A program made the position numbers and the translations under genes. Below are positions 1 to 6,379 of a DNA stretch of 20,233 bases, in pieces. The notes beneath the pieces are model-generated. The model had not been told where the DNA came from, ran no database searches, and saw nothing but the letters and a program-made list of their open reading frames with translations. Within the stretch, counting starts at the first letter, position 1; every line of letters begins with the position of its first letter. The DNA comes from an uncultured Oscillospiraceae bacterium (GTDB lineage Bacteria; Bacillota; Clostridia; Oscillospirales; Acutalibacteraceae), in NCBI GenBank assembly GCA_900547275.1, contig URGA01000032.1:1-20233 (forward strand), read 5' to 3'.

Positions 1-142
1 ACTCCGCTTGAAAAACGAAATCAGTTTGTTGCTTAAATTTAATATTCTACCATTTAGGTGCTTTTTTGTACTGTCTGCACAATTTGGGGCAGTTCAAAAA
101 CAGCGTGCTTTTCTTAGTTATATAATGTTTTAGCAAATAAAG

Positions 143-167
143 ACTGACTTGCTGTGAACAATTCAGT
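143..167 (-). terminator. Possible weak terminator of the SCP2/transketolase operon
   Basis: About 8 bases after the stop of the last operon gene there is an imperfect inverted repeat: arms ACTGA and TCAGT, one mismatch, three more pairs (TTG/CAA), and a 7-nt loop. On the minus strand it is followed by CTTTATTT, which is only a modest U-rich tail. It is the only terminator-like structure I see between the operon and the left edge. The remaining bases 1-142 are AT-rich and show no gene or convincing site. Confidence 0.35.
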
Positions 168-175
168 TTTCTTTA

Positions 176-970
176 TCAGGTTGCAAGGTCGCCGACGATC
201 ATCATGTAGTCGCCGATCATTGCACCGAACTCAGGAGCACCTTCCATGATAAGCTGCTTATCTTTAGTCATCTGGAGCATATCACCGGTGCCGAGGAGAA
301 TCATCAGCGCGTGCTGAGCCGTATCAAACTTCATGCAGAAGAACGGCTTTGAGCGCTTATACTCGCCTCTGCCGGCTCTTGACTTACCTGCTTTAATGCG
401 CAGATAAGCGGTACACTCGGGGTGACCCTCAATAGCCCACTGATAAACACGGTCCGGGCTCTTTGAAGTCCATTCGTGAATAGCCGGGTGGCCCATCTTG
501 TTGAGCTGGCTGATACCGGATGAAAGCAGATAGAAATACAGCTTACTGAGCAGAAGGCAAAGCTGCTCGTCTTCCGGAGGCTCCTTTATTCCGAGAAGAG
601 AACTCATCTTAAGCAAAACCTGCATAAATTTCAGAAATTTGCCGAATGATTTAATCTTCATTTTAGGAAGAGCAGACATATTGCCCTTCATAAAAGCATT
701 CATTTTTTCAAGGGAGGAGAACTGAAGCTCAGCGTCAATTTTCTCCTGACCCAGATATTCGCCCAGTTTTACGGTCCATTCGCCGTTTTCCACGATGAAA
801 TGAACAGCCTCTTTGTCCTCGGCGTTCGCCATTGCGGACACCTGGTAAACAGCGTTGACACCTTCAAACTTTTTCTTCAGTTCGGGCACGTCGGTGGCAA
901 TAGTCTTCATCAGCGGAAGGGCGCCTGCCATAAACACCTTATTGGTGTAACGGGTTTCGTCACTTGCCAT
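176..970 (-). CDS. Tandem SCP2-like (sterol carrier protein-2 fold) protein, second copy in operon
   Basis: 264 residues, no signal peptide or clear transmembrane helix, so probably cytosolic. The protein reads as two SCP2-like halves. In the first (about 15-125) a strand pair ending near VHFIVENGEWTV is followed by a helix with FSSLEKMNAFMKGNMS. In the second (about 135-264) the segment FCMKFDTAQHALMILLGTGD, then KQLIMEGAPEFGAMI, follows the usual SCP2 ending (substrate-class helix, small-G turn, strand, final helix). SCP2 domains bind lipids, acyl-CoAs and other hydrophobic ligands. The ligand here cannot be read from sequence. It starts at ATG 970 with AAAGGATG upstream, 43 nt after the transketolase C-terminal subunit gene. 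It is a distant paralogue of the first operon gene. The fold assignment is by pattern and not by search. Confidence 0.6.
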   Translation of the reverse strand: MASDETRYTNKVFMAGALPLMKTIATDVPELKKKFEGVNAVYQVSAMANAEDKEAVHFIVENGEWTVKLGEYLGQEKIDAELQFSSLEKMNAFMKGNMSALPKMKIKSFGKFLKFMQVLLKMSSLLGIKEPPEDEQLCLLLSKLYFYLLSSGISQLNKMGHPAIHEWTSKSPDRVYQWAIEGHPECTAYLRIKAGKSRAGRGEYKRSKPFFCMKFDTAQHALMILLGTGDMLQMTKDKQLIMEGAPEFGAMIGDYMMIVGDLAT

Positions 971-1013
971 AATAGCACATCCTTTCTGTAGATTTCAAAG
1001 TTTTGAACGTCAT

Positions 1014-2027
1014 TTAGAATTCATCGTCCCAAGCGTCATCAGCTTCAAAATCAGCGTGCATAACTTCGGCAATGGCGTCAGCAATACCGTTGGCGTCAAT
1101 CTTAGCGATGGACATAAGGTCTTCGTGAAGACCGATAGTTGAGAATTCGTCCTGATGGCCGAGCATCTTCATTGCGCAGGCTTTACCGCTCTTTGCAACA
1201 ACTTCTGCAACAGCAGTGCCGAGACCGCCCATAACAGTGTGGTCCTCAACAGTGATGATACGTCTTGTGTCCATAATAGCGGACATAACGGCTTCTTCAT
1301 CAATAGGTTTGATAGTGTGCATATTAAGCACTCTAACCTTGATGCCGGCGTCAGCTTCAGCCATCTGAGCAGCCTGCATTGCCTGGTATACGCATGAGCC
1401 GCAGGCGATAACGGTAATATCTGTACCGTCGTTCATAAGCTTTGCTTTGCCTACCTCAAATGTGCATTCCTCAAGGTTCTTATAAATAATCTGGTCAAAT
1501 CCGCGGTTGATACGAATATATACAGGGCCGGGATAGCTGTAAGCAGCCTTAACTGCGTGGTAAGTTTCAGCGCCGTCGCAGGGGCAGATAACAGTCATAT
1601 GAGGCAGAGAACGCATGCACGCCATATCGATAAGAGCGTGGTGGGTTGAACCTGCCTGGCCGAATGATGTTCCGGCATGAGTTGCAATAATCTTAACAGG
1701 AACGTTCTGATAGCAGATATCAGTATGTATCTGGTCAAGAGAACGGGCAGCAGTAAAGATAGCAAATGTTGATGCGAAAGGAATAAGTCCGTTCTGGGCC
1801 AATCCGGCAGCAACGCCGAACATGTTCTGCTCCGCGATACCTACGTTAAAGAATCTGTCCGGAAATTTTTCGCCGAACATACCGATTTTAGTTGACTTTG
1901 CAAGGTCTGCGGTAAGCGCGACAACTTCGGGATGTTCTGCACCGAGTTCGCAAAGAGCCTTACCGTAATATTCAGCCGTAGAGAGGGCTGTGGTTTCAGT
2001 CATAGTATAGGTCATTCCGCTTGCCAT
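1014..2027 (-). CDS. Transketolase, C-terminal subunit (pyrimidine-binding and C-terminal domains)
   Basis: 337 residues. Carries the pyrimidine-binding domain with the catalytic glutamate E66 in GIAEQNM (63-69), the FASTFAIF segment, and HAGTSFGQAGSTHHALID (117-134), all typical of the split transketolase/DXS-like C-subunit. A C-terminal transketolase domain follows (about 200-310, with VEDHTVMGGLGTAVAEV). With the N-subunit it should form a thiamine-diphosphate enzyme that moves a two-carbon ketol unit between a ketose and an aldehyde. Start ATG 2027 lies 3 nt after the N-subunit stop, and its SD (AAGGAGGG) is inside the end of that gene, so translation is likely coupled. The host pathway may be central pentose phosphate metabolism or, given the neighbours, a dedicated biosynthesis. 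The acceptor aldehyde is unknown. Confidence 0.9.
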   Translation of the reverse strand: MASGMTYTMTETTALSTAEYYGKALCELGAEHPEVVALTADLAKSTKIGMFGEKFPDRFFNVGIAEQNMFGVAAGLAQNGLIPFASTFAIFTAARSLDQIHTDICYQNVPVKIIATHAGTSFGQAGSTHHALIDMACMRSLPHMTVICPCDGAETYHAVKAAYSYPGPVYIRINRGFDQIIYKNLEECTFEVGKAKLMNDGTDITVIACGSCVYQAMQAAQMAEADAGIKVRVLNMHTIKPIDEEAVMSAIMDTRRIITVEDHTVMGGLGTAVAEVVAKSGKACAMKMLGHQDEFSTIGLHEDLMSIAKIDANGIADAIAEVMHADFEADDAWDDEF

Positions 2028-2030
2028 CTC

Positions 2031-2924
2031 TTAACCCTCCTTTTCTGCACGAGCGCAGCGCTGTGCATAATATTTATCCAAGCTGTCGTAACAAGCCTTT
2101 GTTTTTTCGTCATCAAGAGCACCATAATGCCAGTGGTAATCGTCTTCCATGAAGTCGATGCCAGCGCCTTTGAATGTATCCATAATAATTGCGTAAGGTT
2201 GAGTGCCTCCGTTTTTATGGTTGTTAATAGCGTCCTCGATAGCGTCGTTGAGTTCTTTCATGTTCTGACCGTCGATACGCTTAACTTTGAAGCCGAAAGC
2301 GTCAAACTTCTTATCAAGAGGTTCAACCTTCATTTCATCGTCAACACGGCCGTCGATCATGCACTTGTTGTTATCAACAAGTACTACAACGTTTGAAAGC
2401 TTGAACTGAGCCGCAGTCATTGCAGCCTCCCAGTTTGAGCCTTCGTTCAGCTCGCCGTCGCCTGTAAGGCAGTAAACCATATAGTCAATTTTCTTAACGC
2501 GGCCTGCAAGAGCAAAACCGTCAGCAAGAGAAAGGCCGTGGCCGAGAGAACCGGACGAGCAGTCGATACCCTTAATCTTGTTTTTGTCAAGGTGCATACC
2601 GAACTTTGAACCTGTAAGGTTAAAGTTGTGGAGACCCTCAACATCCATAAATCCGTAGTCGCAAATTACGGGACCGTAGCCTACCGCCGCATGGCCTTTT
2701 GAAAGAACAAAGCGGTCTCTGTCCTCCATATCCGGATTGTTGACATCCAGTTTCATGAAACGGTGATAGAGTATAGTCATAGCGTCCATCGCGCTCATTG
2801 CGCCGCCGATATGGCCTGAACCGCCCCAAACGGTGGTCTGAACTGTCAGGCGTCTGAGTTCATCCGCCTTTTTTTCAAGGCGCAGCCATTCCGCTTTGTC
2901 AAATGGCTTGTAGTCTGCTGGCAT
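2031..2924 (-). CDS. Transketolase, N-terminal subunit (ThDP-binding domain)
   Basis: 297 residues. Contains the thiamine-diphosphate/Mg motif starting GDGELNEGSNW at 155 and ending VLVDNN at 186, plus GSGHIGG (35-41), SKGHAA (75-80) and GSLGHGLSLADG (125-136), all standard for the N-subunit of split transketolases. The natural split form is common in Clostridia and archaea, so two adjacent reading frames do not mean a frameshift: this gene ends with its own TAA, and the next has its own SD and ATG. Start ATG 2924 has AAGGAGG with a good spacer. It sits 42 nt after the class III aminotransferase gene. Together with the C-subunit it would make the active heterotetramer. Substrate not readable. 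Confidence 0.92.
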   Translation of the reverse strand: MPADYKPFDKAEWLRLEKKADELRRLTVQTTVWGGSGHIGGAMSAMDAMTILYHRFMKLDVNNPDMEDRDRFVLSKGHAAVGYGPVICDYGFMDVEGLHNFNLTGSKFGMHLDKNKIKGIDCSSGSLGHGLSLADGFALAGRVKKIDYMVYCLTGDGELNEGSNWEAAMTAAQFKLSNVVVLVDNNKCMIDGRVDDEMKVEPLDKKFDAFGFKVKRIDGQNMKELNDAIEDAINNHKNGGTQPYAIIMDTFKGAGIDFMEDDYHWHYGALDDEKTKACYDSLDKYYAQRCARAEKEG

Positions 2925-2966
2925 AAATTTTCCTCCTTAAAAATATATTAAAAATTCTACCCCAAA

Positions 2967-4241
2967 TTATTTAAGTCCGGGAATTTCCGGATGATTTGCC
3001 GCAACAACGCCGAACGCGTCCTCAGCAATATCGATTGCAAGTTTAATGTCGTCGTCAGTTACAGCGGCGTTGATGAAGTGGTTGTGGTGAGAAGCAAGGA
3101 ACAGTCCGCGGCTTACGCACTCTGCGATCCACTCCTGATGGAGCATAAGGCTATCGTCGTTTGCTATTCTGAGATAGAACAGCGCCGGCTCACCGGATAC
3201 AACCAAATCAAATCCGTGCTCTTTACCTGCGGCAACGAATCCGTCAGTCAGTTTTGTTCCCTTTTCACGGAACATTGTGGGAATATCAAGCTTCTTCATC
3301 TTCGGAATGCAGGCAAGGCATGCCGCAAACGGCTCAGCGCTCATCCAGTAAGAACCTGTATAAACAACTGAAGAAGCAGTATTTTTCATATGCTCCTGAC
3401 CGCATACAGCTGACATATTGTAGCCGTTTGCAAGAGCTTTACAGAAGCAGATAAGGTCTGCTTTGATACCGTAATAATGGTCTGAACCGGCAATATCAAG
3501 GCGGAAGCCTGTACGAACGTCATCGAAAATAAGAACCATTCCGTGGTCGTCGCAGAACTTGCGGACAGCTTTCCACTGCTCGGGAGTTGCGCAAACGTTA
3601 TCCTTAAAGTTACCGTGGTCGTAGGGCTGAGCGATAAGTCCGGCAAAGTCGCCGCCGGCTTCGTCGTAAGCCTTCTGCATTGCGTCCAGATCAAACCAAG
3701 GAACAACAACGTTGTTTTCAACTTCTTCGGGAAGAATACCGGGATAGTCAACTTTCTGAGCCCACTGGAAATCGCCGTGGTAGTAGCCCTTGAAGAACAT
3801 CATCTTCTTTTTGCCTGTATGGGCACGGGCGCACATTACAGAAAATGTTGTTGCGTCTGAACCGTTCTTCATAAAGAAAGCCCAGTCTGCTGAAGCTACT
3901 GTATCTTTAAGCATTTCAGCACACTCTACCATCTTGTAAGACGGAGAAGTTGTGCAGTTGCCGATTTTAAGCTGCTCCATTGCCGCAGCGTCTACATCGT
4001 CGTCGCAATAACCGAGAACGTTGGGACCGTAAGCGCACATAAAGTCAAGATATTTGTTGCCGTCAACATCCCAGAAATATGTACCTTTAGCTTTCTGAGA
4101 CATAAGAGGCCACTTAGTTATAGGCAGGAACAAACCTTCCGACGGGCCGAGATGACCGTAAACACCGGAGGGAATCGCGTTAAGCGCGCGGTTAAACCAT
4201 TCCTGGCTTTTTTCATGTTTATATTCAGGGAATTTACTCAT
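2967..4241 (-). CDS. Class III PLP aminotransferase (glutamate-1-semialdehyde aminotransferase-like)
   Basis: 424 residues, the usual size for this family. Features in order: NGSDATTFSVMCARAHTG (126-143, phosphate-binding region, normally NSGTEA), GYYHGDF (152-158), IFDDVRTGF (238-246, with D240 for the pyridine nitrogen), and PLP lysine K268 in CFCKALANGYN. The closest family by pattern is GSAM/HemL-like. However, the glycine- and proline-rich stretch after the lysine in true HemL (GGGLPVGA type) is replaced, and no haem genes are nearby, so I read it as a paralogue with another substrate. Start ATG 4241; its SD AAGGAGG overlaps the TAA of the upstream SCP2-like gene (14-nt gap), giving coupled translation. 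It probably aminates a keto or aldehyde product related to the transketolase encoded next to it. Confidence 0.85.
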   Translation of the reverse strand: MSKFPEYKHEKSQEWFNRALNAIPSGVYGHLGPSEGLFLPITKWPLMSQKAKGTYFWDVDGNKYLDFMCAYGPNVLGYCDDDVDAAAMEQLKIGNCTTSPSYKMVECAEMLKDTVASADWAFFMKNGSDATTFSVMCARAHTGKKKMMFFKGYYHGDFQWAQKVDYPGILPEEVENNVVVPWFDLDAMQKAYDEAGGDFAGLIAQPYDHGNFKDNVCATPEQWKAVRKFCDDHGMVLIFDDVRTGFRLDIAGSDHYYGIKADLICFCKALANGYNMSAVCGQEHMKNTASSVVYTGSYWMSAEPFAACLACIPKMKKLDIPTMFREKGTKLTDGFVAAGKEHGFDLVVSGEPALFYLRIANDDSLMLHQEWIAECVSRGLFLASHHNHFINAAVTDDDIKLAIDIAEDAFGVVAANHPEIPGLK

Positions 4242-4255
4242 AATTGTCTGCCTCC

Positions 4256-5020
4256 TTAACCAAGATAAACCGCAACTCTGTCAAGAATACGGTTCAAGTT
4301 ATCTACCATGGAAATCATACCCGACATATAAATCTTGCCTGCGCAAAGTTCAGCCATTGTTGAAGCTGTACCGGTGAACAGACCGTATGCCAAGTCAATG
4401 TCTGCAAACTCCATGATTGCTCTGGGTGTCTGCGCCTTTTCTTTAACAGTTCTGAATGTGTGGTTGCTAACGCGGATAGTAGCGTAGCAAACATCCTTAA
4501 TGCCCATTGAAACGTCGCCGTCAACAGTATAAAGGGCAGACTGCTTTGAAATGCTGTCTGAATTTGCAAGAGCTGAAATAGCGCCTGCAATAGTATAGAA
4601 AGTAAGGATTGTTGATTCCTCAAAGAACGCTCTGTCCTTAAGATTTTCTTCATTAGGTCTAAGCAGTTCAGTCATGCGGTTGGTCAGTTTTGTAAACGGA
4701 CCAAGCAGGAACGACAGAACCTGAACGGCGCCTTTAACAGGAACACCGGGCTTTGACTCATCAATAAGAGCGTTAAACTTTTCAGGACTGCTGAAATTCA
4801 TCTTGCAGGTGCATCCGTAACTGCCTTCTGACATTTTGCAGCCGTCGTTAGTGAAATTGAATGTGCAGCAGGGTCCGTCAGTAACGTCGAAGCAGAGTGA
4901 AACCGGCTTCTTGAGTTCCTTCAGAATAGCTTTTGCTTCATCGTCAATTTCGCAAAGGTTCTCCAGAGTGGCAAGCACGCCGTACATATTGACGTATGCC
5001 ATAGCTTTTGCTTCTTTCAA
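4256..5020 (-). CDS. Tandem SCP2-like protein with a cysteine cluster, first gene of operon
   Basis: 254 residues from a TTG start at 5020. TTG is chosen because AGGAGG at 5028-5033 is 7 nt away; the next ATG at 5002 (residue 7) would be 25 nt from any SD. Two SCP2-like halves are visible: about 30-120 (FNFTNDGC, then CKMNFSSPEKFNALID) and about 135-254 (MEFADIDLAYGLFTGTAS, CAGKIYMSGMISMVDNL, the usual SCP2 ending). No signal peptide. The first half holds six cysteines between residues 43 and 72 (C43, C51, C52, C61, C70, C72), absent from the sister protein at the other end of the operon. The role is presumably to bind a hydrophobic or acyl-type ligand for the enzymes encoded downstream. The ligand is unknown and the domain call is by pattern only. 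Confidence 0.6.
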   Translation of the reverse strand: MKEAKAMAYVNMYGVLATLENLCEIDDEAKAILKELKKPVSLCFDVTDGPCCTFNFTNDGCKMSEGSYGCTCKMNFSSPEKFNALIDESKPGVPVKGAVQVLSFLLGPFTKLTNRMTELLRPNEENLKDRAFFEESTILTFYTIAGAISALANSDSISKQSALYTVDGDVSMGIKDVCYATIRVSNHTFRTVKEKAQTPRAIMEFADIDLAYGLFTGTASTMAELCAGKIYMSGMISMVDNLNRILDRVAVYLG

Positions 5021-5150
5021 AATAATTCCTCCTCAATGATACGCCTGCAATGCAGACTGGATAATACAGGCACCTCCCTGCTCTCAGACCGAGCGGCAAC
5101 CTAATATAAATATATATGTATATAATAATCAAAATACATATACAAAATAT
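5021..5150 (-). other. 5' leader of the SCP2/transketolase operon
   Basis: About 130 nt lie between the predicted transcription start (near 5150) and the TTG start codon. The first 50 are almost pure A/T with alternating TA steps. The next 60 are mixed and contain short self-complementary pieces (GCCTG with CAGGC, CTGCA with TGCAG, GCTC with GAGC). I cannot match it to a known riboswitch or T-box. Its end carries the AGGAGG used by the first gene. It could be a structured regulatory leader or simply a long untranslated region. Confidence 0.4.
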
Positions 5151-5156
5151 ATGTTA

Positions 5157-5186
5157 ATTATAGCACATATGATTAGACAAGGTCAA
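5157..5186 (-). promoter_or_regulatory. Sigma-A-type promoter of the SCP2/transketolase operon
   Basis: On the minus strand: -35 TTGACC (5181-5186), an 18-nt spacer, and a perfect -10 TATAAT (5157-5162) preceded by TGC, an extended -10. Predicted start of transcription is near 5150. It faces the five-gene operon and lies downstream of the trpS terminator, so the operon is an independent unit. Confidence 0.8.
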
Positions 5187-5193
5187 CATCAAA

Positions 5194-5213
5194 GTAACCA
5201 AAAGAATGGTTAC
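5194..5213. promoter_or_regulatory. 20-bp dyad, possible regulator binding site
   Basis: Perfect 6-bp inverted repeat GTAACC-N8-GGTTAC, 7 bp upstream of the -35 box, centred near -54 relative to the predicted start. That position suits an activator better than a simple repressor. It lacks a U-tract, so a terminator is unlikely. The cognate regulator is not in the window. Confidence 0.4.
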
Positions 5214-5275
5214 ATTTTAGTGAAAATAACAAAATATCAAGGGCTTAATCGACACAAATCCATAAAAACATAAAT

Positions 5276-5313
5276 AAGCCGCATGAAACCATTGCTGCGG
5301 TATCATACGGCTT
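5276..5313 (-). terminator. Rho-independent terminator after trpS
   Basis: An 11-bp stem (AAGCCGTATGA with TCATGCGGCTT on the minus strand, one G-U pair) encloses a loop that can pair further (ACC with GGT). A moderately T-rich tail, TATTTATGTTTTTA, follows. It starts about 35 nt after the trpS stop and ends the glyA-trpS unit. The stretch 5214-5275 between it and the next promoter is AT-rich with nothing else I can identify. Confidence 0.75.
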
Positions 5314-5347
5314 AAATTAAAACGATATAATTATACTTTTTCAGGCA

Positions 5348-6361
5348 TTATTTAAGAAGGAAACCTATCTTTTTCATAGCTTTGTTAAGAGTGCGGGAAG
5401 AAACCTGCATAGCGCGTTCAGCACCCTTTGTCCAGCACTCCTGAAGGTATGCTTTATCGCTCATGTACTGGTTGAATTTCTGCTGTACGGGCTCAAGTTC
5501 GGCAACGACTGCCTCGCCAACGGCTGTTTTGAAATCACCGTAGCCCTTACCTGCAAACTCTGCTTCAATCTCATCAAAAGACTTACCAGTAACTGCGCTG
5601 TAAATCGTCATAAGATTGTTAATTCCGTCCTTGCCTTCGGCATAATGGACGCTCATCTCACTGTCGGTTACCGCAGACTTAAACTTCTTCATGATAACAG
5701 AAGCGTCATCAGTCAGATAAATAGTGCCTTTGGGGTTCGGGTCTGATTTGCTCATCTTGCGGGTTGGGTCTGCAAGGCTCATTACCCTTGCGCCGTTTTT
5801 CGGAATATAAGCGTCCGGAACTGTAAAAACATTCCCGTAAACTCCGTTAAAACGCTCCGCGATATCACGGGCAATCTCAAGATGCTGTTTCTGGTCGGCC
5901 CCCACAGGAACTATATCAGACTGATAAAGCAGAATATCCGCCGCCATAAGGCATGGATAAGTGAAAAGGCCAGCGTTTACGTTATCGGCGTGCTGTTTTG
6001 ACTTATCCTTAAACTGGGTCATTCGGGACAGCTCACCGAACTGGGTGTAGCAGTTAAGGATCCAGCCCAGCTGAGAGTGGGTTGGAACATGGGACTGAAT
6101 AAACACAATACCCTTATCCGGGTCAAGGCCGAGAGCAAGGAGCATTGCGTAAAGTTCGGTGGTCTGCTTGCGGAGTTTCTGGGGATCCTGTCTTACCGTA
6201 ATGGAATGCAGATCGGCAACTCCGTAAATTGTATCATATTCTTCCTGAAACGCGCTCCAGCCTTTCATTGCGCCGAGATAATTTCCCAGCGTCGGAATTG
6301 AGGTGGGCTGAATCAGTGAGAGACTTCTTTTCTTTCTTTGTGTTTTAACTTCTTCGGACAT
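5348..6361 (-). CDS. trpS: Tryptophanyl-tRNA synthetase
   Basis: 337 residues, the normal bacterial length. Charges tRNA-Trp with tryptophan in the cytosol. Class Ic signatures are present: the HIGH-type motif as PTLGNYLGA (23-31) and KMSKS at 202-206 (RKMSKSDPNPKG), together with SDIVPVGADQKQHLE (148-162), which lines the tryptophan/ATP site in this family. Start ATG 6361 has TTGGAG with a 7-nt spacer and lies 18 nt after the upstream aminotransferase gene, so it is the last gene of the glyA unit. No T-box leader sits in front of it, which is consistent with transcription from the glyA promoter. Confidence 0.97.
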   Translation of the reverse strand: MSEEVKTQRKKRSLSLIQPTSIPTLGNYLGAMKGWSAFQEEYDTIYGVADLHSITVRQDPQKLRKQTTELYAMLLALGLDPDKGIVFIQSHVPTHSQLGWILNCYTQFGELSRMTQFKDKSKQHADNVNAGLFTYPCLMAADILLYQSDIVPVGADQKQHLEIARDIAERFNGVYGNVFTVPDAYIPKNGARVMSLADPTRKMSKSDPNPKGTIYLTDDASVIMKKFKSAVTDSEMSVHYAEGKDGINNLMTIYSAVTGKSFDEIEAEFAGKGYGDFKTAVGEAVVAELEPVQQKFNQYMSDKAYLQECWTKGAERAMQVSSRTLNKAMKKIGFLLK

Positions 6362-6379
6362 AGCTATTCTCCAATATTT

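Noticed and set aside
119..126. Plus-strand TATAAT at 121-126 as a promoter
   Set aside because: There is no -35 at the proper distance and no plus-strand gene follows.
1932..2396. Open frame of 154 codons on the plus strand across the transketolase junction
   Set aside because: Antisense to both subunits, of low-complexity composition and without a promoter or SD.
1014..2924. Two adjacent transketolase frames as a frameshifted single gene
   Set aside because: Each half has its own SD, start and stop, the split lies at the usual domain boundary, and two-subunit transketolases are common in Clostridia.
5017..5073. GTG-started 18-codon upstream frame whose TGA overlaps the TTG start of the operon
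   Set aside because: The only purine-rich SD-like run touches the GTG with no spacer, so initiation is unlikely; the overlap is probably chance.
5040..5100. TPP riboswitch in the leader, suggested by a CTGAGAG and by the ThDP-dependent enzyme downstream
   Set aside because: The other conserved parts of the THI element are not in the right order, and such switches control thiamine synthesis and uptake, not transketolase.
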